From Qipengyuania gelatinilytica (lineage in GTDB: Bacteria; Pseudomonadota; Alphaproteobacteria; Sphingomonadales; Sphingomonadaceae): a stretch of DNA of 64,000 nucleotides. Under the pieces are notes generated by a model. It was not told the origin of the DNA. It did not search any database and saw only the letters and a program-made list of their open reading frames with translations. A program made the position numbers and the translations under genes. Of this stretch, positions 33,607 to 41,632 are shown in pieces. The stretch is from assembly GCF_019711315.1 (NCBI RefSeq), contig NZ_CP081294.1, positions 2,666,001 to 2,730,000 on the forward strand, in the 5' to 3' direction. Each line of letters begins with the position of its first letter. The stretch's first letter is position 1.

Positions 33607-34674
33607 ATGAAAATCGCGATCTTGCCCGGCGACGGGATCGGGCCTGAAGTTACTGAGCAGGCGAGGCGCGTGCTCGATGTACTTTCACTGCCGGGGCTGA
33701 CGCTGTTCGAAGGCGATGTCGGCGGGATCGCCTACAAGCGCCACGGTCATCCCTTGCCGCAAGAAACGCTCGATATGGCGCGGGCAGCCGATGCCGTATT
33801 GTTCGGCGCGGTGGGCGACCCCGAGTGCGACGATTTGCCGCGCGAACATCGCCCCGAGCAGGCGATCCTCGGCCTGCGAAGCGAGCTCGGCCTGTTCGCC
33901 AACCTGCGTCCTGCAGCCGGCTATCCGGGGCTGGAGGACATGTCCTCGCTGAAGCCGGAGGTGGCGCGAGGCATCGACCTGCTCGTCGTGCGCGAACTCA
34001 ATGGCGACGTCTATTTCGGCGACAAGGGCGAGCGTGACAGCGACGGCGGGCGCGAGGGTTGGGACGCCATGTCCTATAACGAGGCCGAGGTGCGCCGCAT
34101 CGCACATACGGGCTTCCTTGCTGCTCAGAAGCGCCGCAAGCGCCTGACCAGCGTTGACAAGGCCAACGTCCTCGAAACGAGCCGCATATGGCGCGAGACG
34201 GTGATCGAGGTCGCGGCAGAATATCCCGATGTCGAGCTCGACCACATGTATGTCGACAACGCCGCCATGCAGATGGTGCGCAGCCCCGGCCAGTTCGACG
34301 TGATCCTGACCGGAAACCTCTTCGGCGACATCCTGTCCGACCAGGCCAGCGCATGCGTCGGATCGATCGGACTGCTCGCCAGCGCCAGCCTCGGCGAGCG
34401 GCAGACAGAATACGGCACGTTCGGCCTCTACGAGCCGATCCACGGTAGCGCGCCCGATATCGCGGGGCAGGGTAAGGCGAACCCGATCGCCGCGATCCTG
34501 AGCCTCGCCATGCTGCTGCGCCATTCGCTCGGCCGGGAGACCGAGGCAGGACGGATCGAGCGCGCCGTCTCCACGGTCGTGGCCAGCGATGTGCGCGGGG
34601 CGGACCTTGGCGGCACTGCCTCGACCGGTGAAATCGGCGACGCGGTCCTTCGCGCGCTCAACGCGCTGGCTTGA
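33607..34674 (+). CDS. leuB: 3-Isopropylmalate dehydrogenase
   Basis: A 355-residue NAD-dependent enzyme of leucine biosynthesis that oxidatively decarboxylates 3-isopropylmalate. It contains [50 protein letters not shown] and the substrate-binding [24 protein letters not shown], then [20 protein letters not shown]. All active-site acidic residues are present. It follows recO by one base, an unusual pairing that may only reflect compaction, and the next gene is a GT2-GtrA fusion. Confidence 0.96.
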   Translation: MKIAILPGDGIGPEVTEQARRVLDVLSLPGLTLFEGDVGGIAYKRHGHPLPQETLDMARAADAVLFGAVGDPECDDLPREHRPEQAILGLRSELGLFANLRPAAGYPGLEDMSSLKPEVARGIDLLVVRELNGDVYFGDKGERDSDGGREGWDAMSYNEAEVRRIAHTGFLAAQKRRKRLTSVDKANVLETSRIWRETVIEVAAEYPDVELDHMYVDNAAMQMVRSPGQFDVILTGNLFGDILSDQASACVGSIGLLASASLGERQTEYGTFGLYEPIHGSAPDIAGQGKANPIAAILSLAMLLRHSLGRETEAGRIERAVSTVVASDVRGADLGGTASTGEIGDAVLRALNALA

Positions 34675-34705
34675 TCTTACACGCAATTCGCTTCAGGCGA
34701 GGGCC

Positions 34706-35797
34706 ATGGCGCTCGACCTGGCGATCATCCTCCCAACGCTCAACGAGCGTAACAACCTCGCCCCGCTGGTAGAGCGGATCGAGGATGCACTTGGCCCGTT
34801 CGGCTGGGAAGTGCTGGTCGTGGACGACAACTCGTCCGATGGCACCTCCGACGAGGCCCGCCGCATCGCCCGCGATGATCCCCGTGTTCGTGCGATCCAG
34901 CGTATCGGACGGCGTGGGCTTTCCAGCGCAGCGATAGAGGGCTTCTGCGCCACCGCCGCTCCCTTTGTCGCGGTCATGGATGCCGACCACCAGCACGACC
35001 CTAAATTGCTTGCGCCCATGCTCGAATGCGTCCGCTCGGGCGAAGCGGACGTGGCCGTGGCGAGCCGGTTCGCCGAAGGCGCGAGCATGGCAGAATGGGG
35101 CCGCCCCGATCGCGAGAAATTGTCCTCGCTCGCCAACGGTCTCGCCCGCCGCCTGACCGGGGTAGAACTCAGCGATCCGATGAGCGGCTATTTCCTGCTC
35201 TCCACCGACAGGGCGCGCAGCCTCGTGCCGCGCTTGTCCGGTATCGGTTTCAAGATCCTGCTCGACCTGCTTGCGACCTCCGAAAAGCCGTTGAAGGTCA
35301 AGGACTTCCCGATGAACTTCGCCGCTCGCCGAACGGGCGAGAGCAAGCTCGACCGTGCCATCGCGCTCGATTTCCTCGCCGGGCTTTACGACAAGAGCTT
35401 CGGGCGGATCATTCCGACCCGTTTTGCGCTGTTCGGCACTGTCGGGGCATTGGGTGTGCTGGTACACCTCGGCATCCTCTACCTGTGCCTGCTGGCTTTC
35501 GGTGCCGGCTTTACATGGGCGCAGGCCGTCGCGACCCTCGGGGCGATGACCTTCAATTTCTGGCTCAACAATTTCCTCACCTATCGCGACCGCCGCCTGA
35601 CGAGTGTCCGCAAGGTCCTTGCAGGCTGGGCGAGCTTCGTTGCCGCCTGTTCGGTTGGCGCCTTTGCCAATGTTGCGGTCGCCAGCGCGCTCTACGTGCG
35701 CGGCTTGCACGAAGTGCTCGCGGCGGTGGTCGGGATCGGGATCGGCTCGGTGTGGAACTACGCGCTGTCGAGCCGCTTCGTCTGGGGCCGCTACTAG
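34706..35797 (+). CDS. GT2 glycosyltransferase-GtrA fusion (polyprenyl-phosphate sugar synthase-like)
   Basis: A 363-residue two-domain protein. Residues about 1-230 are a GT-A fold of the DPM1/ArnC-like family: AIILPTLNERNNL, VVDDNSSDGTSDEARR, VMDADHQHDP and SDPMSGYFLLS. Residues about 240-363 are a four-helix GtrA domain (RFALFGTVGALGVLVHLG, NNFLTYRDRRL). Such enzymes make polyprenyl-phosphate-linked mannose or glucose. The start ATG 34706 (MALDLAI) avoids a long non-homologous extension. It converges with a PMT-type mannosyltransferase whose stop is four bases away, so the two may be donor and acceptor steps. Confidence 0.88.
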   Translation: MALDLAIILPTLNERNNLAPLVERIEDALGPFGWEVLVVDDNSSDGTSDEARRIARDDPRVRAIQRIGRRGLSSAAIEGFCATAAPFVAVMDADHQHDPKLLAPMLECVRSGEADVAVASRFAEGASMAEWGRPDREKLSSLANGLARRLTGVELSDPMSGYFLLSTDRARSLVPRLSGIGFKILLDLLATSEKPLKVKDFPMNFAARRTGESKLDRAIALDFLAGLYDKSFGRIIPTRFALFGTVGALGVLVHLGILYLCLLAFGAGFTWAQAVATLGAMTFNFWLNNFLTYRDRRLTSVRKVLAGWASFVAACSVGAFANVAVASALYVRGLHEVLAAVVGIGIGSVWNYALSSRFVWGRY

Positions 35798-35800
35798 GGC

Positions 35801-37072
35801 CTATTTCCAGCTTTCAAGCCAGGTCCAGACCATGAAGCTGTTGGGCCGTGCAAGCGATTCTGCGGCGATGATCTCGTAAAAGAACGCGAAGACCAGCAGG
35901 TTCAGGACGATGACGGCTGCCGCCAGCTTGCGCCTGCCACTTTGGCGCAGATCGTCCAGCGCCAGCGCCAGCGCCACCAGCAGGAAGGTGCTGGGCAGGA
36001 AATAGTGATAGTAGAACTGCACCGGCTTGGCGGCGAAGATCCAGAAGCCGAGGCTGATGGCATAGAGCACCGCAACGGCGCGATGCATCGGCGCGCGGGA
36101 TTTTGCGCCCTGCCATGCGCACCATAGCAGGGCCGGGAGGCCAAGGAGCATTGTCAGCGGATTGCCGATCAGCATGACCCCGCGCTGCGCGCCGTCGACG
36201 GGCTCGTAGAGATACCAGATCGCCCGCCAGTTGATCACCCATTCGGGCCAGTTCGACTGATAGGGGTGGGGCTTCAGCACCTGCGTTTGCAGGTCGAGCA
36301 TGAAGCGGTGATGCGCGACCAACCCCTCGGTGATCGGCTGGTTGGCGAAGTGGTAGGCAGGCCAGAAGGTCGCGGCATAGACAAGCAGGGGCAAGACGCC
36401 GAGCCAGATGAAGGCCTCTACCAGCGTCATGCCCGGTACCGGCATACCCCGCCGGCTCAGCAGCAGGCGGCGGCGGCCCGCAAACCAGCGCAGCACGAGG
36501 AAGGCGAGGCCGGGCACCATCGCGATGATGAGCGTGTTCCACTTGCTGGCCATGGCAAGACCGAGCGCAATGCCTGCAAGGGCCAGGCGCCAGCGGCCCT
36601 TTTCCGGCTCGCGGATGGCCGCCGCACATTGCCAGAAGGCTACCGACAGCGCGGCGATCGCGAAGACGTCGAGCATGGCGATGCGCGAATGGATGAAGAG
36701 ATGAAAACCGGTTGCGACCAGCAGTCCCGAAACCAGCGTCGCATAGCGGCTGAGCGTGCCGAACCAGACGGCGCGCATGACCGCGAACAGCGCCAGGGCG
36801 CCGCTGAGGGAGGGCATGATGCGCCAGCCCCAGGCATTGTCGCCGAGCAGCAGGATGCCGACCGCGATCATCTCTTTTCCGAACAGCGGATGTTCTCGGT
36901 TGGAGAAGGTGTCCAGCGCGATCAGGTCGCGCGCGGCGGGAAGGTAATGGACCTCGTCGAAATAGGGCTTGGTCGGGATGCCGAGGTTCCATGCCAGCAG
37001 CAGCCAGAAACCGAGCGCCAGCGCGGCGCACCAGAGGATCGGGTCTTGCGGTTGCTCGGGCGCGCGGCTCAT
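35801..37072 (-). CDS. Dolichyl-phosphate-mannose-protein mannosyltransferase-like (GT-C)
   Basis: A 423-residue integral membrane glycosyltransferase of the PMT/ArnT class. It has about eleven hydrophobic helices. The first periplasmic loop has PYFDEVHYLPAARDL, with the catalytic acidic residue typical of GT-C enzymes, and NREHPLFGKEMIA follows, which also marks PMT_2-like enzymes. It should transfer a sugar from a polyprenyl-phosphate donor to a protein or lipid acceptor on the periplasmic side. The convergent GT2-GtrA fusion is the likely donor source. The acceptor is not identifiable from the sequence. Confidence 0.85.
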   Translation of the reverse strand: MSRAPEQPQDPILWCAALALGFWLLLAWNLGIPTKPYFDEVHYLPAARDLIALDTFSNREHPLFGKEMIAVGILLLGDNAWGWRIMPSLSGALALFAVMRAVWFGTLSRYATLVSGLLVATGFHLFIHSRIAMLDVFAIAALSVAFWQCAAAIREPEKGRWRLALAGIALGLAMASKWNTLIIAMVPGLAFLVLRWFAGRRRLLLSRRGMPVPGMTLVEAFIWLGVLPLLVYAATFWPAYHFANQPITEGLVAHHRFMLDLQTQVLKPHPYQSNWPEWVINWRAIWYLYEPVDGAQRGVMLIGNPLTMLLGLPALLWCAWQGAKSRAPMHRAVAVLYAISLGFWIFAAKPVQFYYHYFLPSTFLLVALALALDDLRQSGRRKLAAAVIVLNLLVFAFFYEIIAAESLARPNSFMVWTWLESWK

Positions 37073-37115
37073 CGCGCGAATGCTTAGGAAAGCTCGCGCC
37101 GCCTCACAAGCGTGT

Positions 37116-37505
37116 TCACTCCGCTTTTGCGCGGCTTTCCAGCCAGAAGAGGCGAGCCACCATCGGCAGCAGCGATATGGAGGCGGTGAGGCCTACAGCG
37201 ATGACCCACAGGGGCACACGCATGCCGACCGCCTTGGCGCGCGGCACGATGAAGACCAGCGAAATGACAACGCAGATGACGAGGTCGTACCACACCTGCG
37301 TTCCCCAGAGGTCTTGCGTGTGGTTGGGCAGGAAGCCGAGATAGCCTTCCTGCGCGATGGGGATGGCGCTGAAGGCGATGAAGGCGGCGCCGAGGGCAGC
37401 GGCCAACCACCAGCTCTCTTGCACTCGCCCGCGCAATGCCAGAAGAAGAATGGCGGGAGCCGAGCCGACAGCTCCCAGAAGGAAGAGGATTTCCAGAGTG
37501 GTCAT
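37116..37505 (-). CDS. Hypothetical membrane protein divergent from a TetR gene
   Basis: A 129-residue protein with four hydrophobic segments (about residues 4-23, 33-52, 75-93 and 97-118) and no recognised motif. It ends in a short acidic/basic tail (LESRAKAE). Its ATG at 37505 faces a TetR-family regulator gene, with two perfect 16-bp dyads between them, so its expression is likely repressed by that regulator. It could be a transporter subunit, a stress membrane protein or a lipid-related protein. It is not part of the neighbouring PMT gene, whose start is 43 bases away. Confidence 0.7.
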   Translation of the reverse strand: MTTLEILFLLGAVGSAPAILLLALRGRVQESWWLAAALGAAFIAFSAIPIAQEGYLGFLPNHTQDLWGTQVWYDLVICVVISLVFIVPRAKAVGMRVPLWVIAVGLTASISLLPMVARLFWLESRAKAE

Positions 37506-37523
37506 TGATAACTCCCGAAGTTA

Positions 37524-37564
37524 TGTAGCGAGTGCTACACAAGCGGAATGTAGCACTCGCTACA
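37524..37564. promoter_or_regulatory. Twin TetR-type operators
   Basis: Two 16-bp elements, TGTAGCGAGTGCTACA (37524-37539) and TGTAGCACTCGCTACA (37549-37564), are exact reverse complements of each other. Each is itself an imperfect dyad TGTAGC-N4-GCTACA. The centres are 25 bp apart. They fill most of the 67-base gap between a membrane-protein start and a TetR-family start, which is typical of autoregulated TetR operators. Base symmetry is seen directly; binding is inferred. Confidence 0.85.
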
Positions 37565-37572
37565 GATAGTCA

Positions 37573-38112
37573 ATGGAAAATCCTCGCCAGTCCCCTGATA
37601 CCCTGCTGCCCAAGCTTGCCGCCCATGTGCTCGAACATGGCCTGGCGGGCGCAAGCCTGCGACCGCTCGCCAAAGCTGCGGGGACCAGCGACCGCATGCT
37701 CATCTATCATTTCAAATCGAAGGACGGTCTCGTCACCGCATTGCTGGAGCACGTGGCGGGCATGTATGCACAGGCGCTCGAAATGGCATGGCCGAGCGAG
37801 CCAGCCGCTACGCGCCGCGAATGTGCGCAAAGGCTGCTGGGCATCGGCCGCGCGCCCATGTTCGTGCCCTTCCTGAGGCTGTGGTGGGAAATCGTCGCCG
37901 GGGCGGCGAAAGGGGACGCCGCCTACCGAGCAAGCGCCGCTGCCATGATGGACAGCCAGCTTGCGTGGTTCGAAGCGCATCTCCCGCCCGACGACCCGGA
38001 CCCGAAGGCCGGCGCGCGGCTGGTGGCGCTGGCGGTGGAAGGTTCACTGATGATGGATGCGCTCGGGCTTGGCGAGGTGGGCGAAGCAGGGCTTGCCGCC
38101 TTGGAAGGCTGA
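37573..38112 (+). CDS. TetR/AcrR family transcriptional regulator
   Basis: A 179-residue repressor. The N-terminal helix-turn-helix spans about residues 5-50 (LLPKLAAHVLEHGLAGASLRPLAKAAGTSDRMLIYHFKSKDGLV), the standard TetR pattern A-G-T-S-x-x-x-x-x-Y-H-F-x-x-K. The C-terminal helical ligand-binding domain is less conserved. It is divergent from a membrane-protein gene with two dyad operators between the starts, and metZ follows 40 bases downstream. No obvious ribosome site precedes ATG 37573, so translation may be leaderless. The effector is unknown. Confidence 0.9.
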   Translation: MENPRQSPDTLLPKLAAHVLEHGLAGASLRPLAKAAGTSDRMLIYHFKSKDGLVTALLEHVAGMYAQALEMAWPSEPAATRRECAQRLLGIGRAPMFVPFLRLWWEIVAGAAKGDAAYRASAAAMMDSQLAWFEAHLPPDDPDPKAGARLVALAVEGSLMMDALGLGEVGEAGLAALEG

Positions 38113-38152
38113 CCCGCTTGAAGCGCCGCCTCCGCATGCTATCGGTCGGCGC

Positions 38153-39358
38153 ATGAAGAAGACCACCGGAACCGACCGCTCGATTACTTCCAACTGGCGC
38201 CCTGCCACGCAGGCTGTGCGCGGGGGCACCTGGCGCAGCGAACATGGCGAGACGAGCGAGTCATTGTTCCTCACCTCGGGCTATACCTACGACGATGCGC
38301 AGACCGTCGCCGACCGTTTTGCAGGCGAAGCGCACGGGATGACCTATTCGCGGCTCCAGAACCCGACCGTCGCGATGCTGGAAGAGCGCATCGCCCTGAT
38401 GGAAGGCGCAGAGGCGTGCCGTGCACAGGCCAGCGGGATGGCCGCGATGACGACGGCGCTGCTCTGTCAGCTATCGGCAGGCGATCATGTCGTCGGCGCT
38501 CGTGCGGCATTCGGCTCGTGCCGCTGGCTGCTCGACCACTTGCTGCCGCGCTTCGGGATCGAAACCACGGTCGTCGACAGCGCCGACAACGACGCATGGG
38601 AAGCCGCGATTCGGCCCAATACGAAAGTCTTCTTCTTCGAGACGCCCGCCAATCCGACGCTCGACGTGGTCGATCTCGCGCATGTCTGCGGCGTGGCTAA
38701 GGCCCATGGGATTACCACGGTGGTCGACAATGCCTTTGCCACCAGCGCGCTCCAGCGCCCGATGGATTTCGGCGCGGACGTCGTCGCCTATTCCGCAACC
38801 AAATTGATGGACGGGCAGGGCAGGGTGCTTGCCGGTGCCGTTTGCGGCTCGCAGGAATGGATCGACGAGGTCCTCCTGCCGTTCCAGCGCAATACCGGCC
38901 CCAATATCGCGCCCTTCAATGCGTGGGTCGTCCTGAAAGGTCTCGAAACGCTGTCCTTGCGCGCCCACAAGCAGAGTGAGAATGCAGTCGAGCTTGGCCA
39001 GTTCATCGAGAGCCGCGTGCCCCGCATGTTGCATCCGGGACTGGAAAGCCACCCGCGCCATGCGCTCGCCCTTGAACAGATGAGCGCGACCGGCCCGATC
39101 TTCGCTTTCGATGTCGAGAGCCGCGAGCGCGCCTTCGCCATCCTCGATGCGCTCGAACTGGTCGATATTTCGAACAATATCGGCGATGCGCGCAGCCTGA
39201 TGTGCCACCCCGCCAGCACCACGCATGCCGGAATGACAGCGGAGGACCGCTCGGCCATGGGCGTGACCGAGGGGCTGCTGAGGATCAATGTCGGGCTGGA
39301 AGACGTCGAGGACGTGAAGGAAGACCTCGACCGGGCGTTGAAGGCCGCCGCTCTCTAG
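38153..39358 (+). CDS. metZ: O-succinylhomoserine sulfhydrylase
   Basis: A 401-residue PLP enzyme of the Cys/Met metabolism family that makes homocysteine directly from O-succinylhomoserine and sulphide. Motifs are YSRLQNPTVAMLEERIALMEG, AQASGMAAM, the FFETPANPTLDVVDL block and the Schiff-base lysine in YSATKLMDGQGRVLAGA; the GQGR form after the lysine is typical of MetZ. Start ATG 38153 (MKKTTG) was chosen because the upstream frame overlaps the TetR gene. Its TAG overlaps the stop of the convergent Excalibur gene by four bases. Confidence 0.9.
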   Translation: MKKTTGTDRSITSNWRPATQAVRGGTWRSEHGETSESLFLTSGYTYDDAQTVADRFAGEAHGMTYSRLQNPTVAMLEERIALMEGAEACRAQASGMAAMTTALLCQLSAGDHVVGARAAFGSCRWLLDHLLPRFGIETTVVDSADNDAWEAAIRPNTKVFFFETPANPTLDVVDLAHVCGVAKAHGITTVVDNAFATSALQRPMDFGADVVAYSATKLMDGQGRVLAGAVCGSQEWIDEVLLPFQRNTGPNIAPFNAWVVLKGLETLSLRAHKQSENAVELGQFIESRVPRMLHPGLESHPRHALALEQMSATGPIFAFDVESRERAFAILDALELVDISNNIGDARSLMCHPASTTHAGMTAEDRSAMGVTEGLLRINVGLEDVEDVKEDLDRALKAAAL

Positions 39359-39678
39359 CGACGCGGGCGAGTATATCGCTCGCACGCCCAGCCATCATTG
39401 TCGCCATCGAGGCCCTCGCGGTATCCGGGTTCTCCGCGCCGGATCGGTGTGACGCCCGCCGCGCGGGCTTCCCTGCAACCACGATAGTAGACCTCGCGCG
39501 ACCGTATCGGGCGGGCTTGCGGCGCTGGTGCCTCTGCTTCTTCGCGTTTCGGGCAATGAAGCGCGCCGGTTTCCTTGTGCATATGGCAGCGCTCGGCGCC
39601 TTCCTCGCTCGGATGAGCGGAAAGGGGGAGCGAAAGTCCAAGAGCCAGCATCGTCGAGGGGAGGAAGGCTTTCTTCAT
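39355..39678 (-). CDS. Exported Excalibur calcium-binding domain protein
   Basis: A 107-residue exported protein. The N-terminus is a Sec signal (MKKAFLPSTMLALGLSLPLSAHPS, cleavage after about residue 21). A short Cys-His segment (ERCHMHKETGALHCPKRE) follows, also seen in YHYH-like or zinc-binding secreted proteins, then a Pro/Ala-rich linker. The C-terminal Excalibur domain has YYRGCREARAAG...GLDGDNDGWACE, with the DxDxDG calcium loop and its two cysteines. It is expected in the periplasm or outside. Role is unknown; some relatives are nuclease-linked. Confidence 0.82.
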   Translation of the reverse strand: MKKAFLPSTMLALGLSLPLSAHPSEEGAERCHMHKETGALHCPKREEAEAPAPQARPIRSREVYYRGCREARAAGVTPIRRGEPGYREGLDGDNDGWACERYTRPRR

Positions 39679-39784
39679 GAAGCTATCCTAGCATCGACTG
39701 TACTGTGGGGAAGTATTCGGAAGCATTGCTCCGATGGTTATTCGGGGTAGGTTCGAACCGGACTGAATTTGGGGGCGCATCATC

Positions 39785-40639
39785 ATGCATTACAATTACG
39801 ACGCACTGCTCGAAGCAGCAGGCGAGATGGAACAGTATTCTGGTTACCTCGATGGGGATGACCTGAAGGCCAGCCAGCAGGTGCAGGCGAATTTCGCGGG
39901 CGTCCGCAATCGCTTCGTCTACGACGCGCTGGCAACCGGTGACGATCCGGAACAGATCAAGGCGAATATCGTCAGCGATCTCGACACGCTCGCCGAGGAA
40001 AATCCGGGCTGGGCGGGGCCGGCCTATATCGTTCGCGACGAACTTGTCGCCCGCATCGAGCAGGAAAGCCAGAAGAACCCGACTTGGCGCAAGGTGGTGC
40101 GCTACACGCCGATCGCACTCGGCGTGATAGCGGTCGCCGCCTATTTCGGTGTGAAGTTCTACAACGATGTCGACCTGTCCGATCCGTTCGAAAGCCGTGC
40201 TGGTGTGGTCGCCCGTGCGGAAGCGCTGGAAAAGACACTCCGCCACGACGACTGGGCATCCACGCGGTCTCGCCGCGGCGGCTTCATCAAGGACATCCTG
40301 CTGTGGCCGATCTCTCCCAGTGATGCGGAAGTGAACGCGGCGATGCAGGTGGCGGGCTTTGCCTTCGACGCGCAGGAATTCATGCGCAGCCAGCAGGCGC
40401 AGTGCAACTACACCGGCGCGACTTACGGCGAAGAGCTGACCGAGCGCGAGAGGGATTACCTCGAAAATTACTCCGCGCGCTTGCAATCCGAGACGGTTGA
40501 GTGGGATGAAGACCCGCAGTTCACCATGCTCGTAGTCGCGGCAGACACCCTCGGGTGCCCGCCGATCGACCGCTCGATGTTCGAGCTGCCCGAGCAGGAC
40601 GTACCGGAGGAAGCCACGCAAGATGAGCCAAACGCTTGA
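39785..40639 (+). CDS. Hypothetical single-pass membrane protein
   Basis: A 284-residue protein that I cannot place in a family. The first 105 residues are acidic and helical (YDALLEAAGEMEQYSG...IVRDELVARIEQES), one transmembrane segment follows at about residues 107-124 (YTPIALGVIAVAAYFGVKFY), and the C-terminal half is probably on the other side, with two cysteines (AQCNYTG and TLGCPPID). It ends with an acidic tail. The stop lies 17 bases inside the next gene, so it is translationally coupled to a DsbA/HCCA-isomerase-like protein, suggesting a shared redox role (inference). Confidence 0.65.
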   Translation: MHYNYDALLEAAGEMEQYSGYLDGDDLKASQQVQANFAGVRNRFVYDALATGDDPEQIKANIVSDLDTLAEENPGWAGPAYIVRDELVARIEQESQKNPTWRKVVRYTPIALGVIAVAAYFGVKFYNDVDLSDPFESRAGVVARAEALEKTLRHDDWASTRSRRGGFIKDILLWPISPSDAEVNAAMQVAGFAFDAQEFMRSQQAQCNYTGATYGEELTERERDYLENYSARLQSETVEWDEDPQFTMLVVAADTLGCPPIDRSMFELPEQDVPEEATQDEPNA

Positions 40640-41234
40640 ATTCATCCTCGATCTGGCAGCGCCGAATGGATACCTCGCCTGGTATCCGCTGAAGGAAATT
40701 GCCGGGCGGACCGGCGCGAAGCTGGTCGTCACTCCGGTATTCCTTGGCGGCATGCACAAGATAACGGGCAATTCGCCGCCGATGATGCGTGATGCGGATG
40801 TGAAGGGGAAGGTGCCCTATGCAGCGCTGGAGTTCTGCCGCTTCCTCGACCGGCATGCAATGGACCGGTTCAGCATGCATCCGGACCTGCCTTTCAATTC
40901 GATCCTGCTGCAGCGCATCCTCGTGGCGGCCAAGGACCAGAACGAGATGCAGGCGCTGGTCGACCTGTTCCAGCCCGCCGTGTGGGAGCGGAACATCGAT
41001 TGCGGCGATGCAGATGTGGTGCGCGAAGTGCTTGAGAGCGGCGGCTTCGATGCCGAAAGGCTCCTTTCGGCCACGCAAGACGCTGCAGTGAAGCAGACGC
41101 TGGCCGACAATACGGAAAAAGCCGTCGAACGCGGCGCATTCGGGATCCCGACCTTTTTCGTCGGCGACGAGATGTGGTTCGGCAAGGAGCGGCTGGGCCA
41201 GCTCGAAGATTACCTGACGGGCGGAAAGCCCTGA
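40623..41234 (+). CDS. 2-Hydroxychromene-2-carboxylate isomerase/DsbA-like oxidoreductase
   Basis: A 203-residue thioredoxin-fold protein of the DsbA/kappa-GST family that includes 2-hydroxychromene-2-carboxylate isomerase. It shows LEFILDLAAPNGYLAWYPL at the N-terminus, where active-site residues sit, GGMHKITGNSPP, and the C-terminal GIPTFFVGDEMWFGKERLGQLEDYL, the family hallmark. The serine that acts in true HCCA isomerases is alanine in this segment (AAPNGYLA), so the enzyme may use a different substrate. No CxxC is present. It overlaps the upstream hypothetical gene by 17 bases. Aromatic catabolic neighbours are absent. Confidence 0.8.
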   Translation: MSQTLEFILDLAAPNGYLAWYPLKEIAGRTGAKLVVTPVFLGGMHKITGNSPPMMRDADVKGKVPYAALEFCRFLDRHAMDRFSMHPDLPFNSILLQRILVAAKDQNEMQALVDLFQPAVWERNIDCGDADVVREVLESGGFDAERLLSATQDAAVKQTLADNTEKAVERGAFGIPTFFVGDEMWFGKERLGQLEDYLTGGKP

Positions 41235-41244
41235 TGCAACCTGC

Positions 41245-41361
41245 TCAAAGGTCGAATGCGTAGTAGGCGAGTATCGTCAGTTGCGGCGCAAGCAGCGCCA
41301 GCTCGATAAGGCCGTAACCGCTGCAGTCGCGGCGCAGGTTGCGGATGAAATGAAACAGCAT
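41245..41361 (-). CDS. 38-residue TadE/Flp-like mini-protein
   Basis: A short gene starting at ATG 41361 with a strong GGAGGG ribosome site 7 bases upstream. The product is MLFHFIRNLRRDCSGYGL, then IELALLAPQLTILAYYAF. The R-x-x-G-x-x-x-x-E-x-A-L-x-x-P pattern around residues 11-25 matches the prepilin-like N-terminus of TadE/TadG and Flp pilins, where a glutamate follows the cleavage glycine. It is only 38 residues and ends soon after the helix, so it is either a minimal Flp-like pilin or a decayed TadE. No tad genes are nearby. Confidence 0.55.
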   Translation of the reverse strand: MLFHFIRNLRRDCSGYGLIELALLAPQLTILAYYAFDL

Positions 41362-41632
41362 GTTTTCCCTCCTCATCCGGCTCGCGCCGATCCCGCGGCG
41401 CATGGTCGTTTATCCCTTGCAAATCTGCCGTATCCCGATGGCGGATTTGCGCGTCCCTTTCGCGGTTCTAAGCAATCGGGCCTAACCGCGTGCTGCCGAA
41501 CGAGGTAAATCGGCATTAAGCAATTGGACGGCGATGGCAAAGCAGACGCAAACTATTGAAACAACCGGCTTCCACTCTTGCGATTACTTCCGCGGTCAAT
41601 ACTATCGGGACTTCGGATTTCGAGGGGTCGTT

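Noticed and set aside
34589..34705. N-terminal extension of the GT2-GtrA frame
   Set aside because: The 39 extra residues overlap the end of leuB and have no GT2 character; ATG 34706 gives the normal start.
39748..39760. GGTTCGAACC, a T-arm-like motif suggesting a tRNA
   Set aside because: The flanking bases do not form the T-stem, and no anticodon arm or acceptor stem can be drawn upstream.
41534..41632. ATG 41534 as start of the first S9 peptidase
   Set aside because: It would place 33 polar residues ahead of a clear signal peptide; GTG 41633 has a GAGGGG ribosome site and begins the signal.
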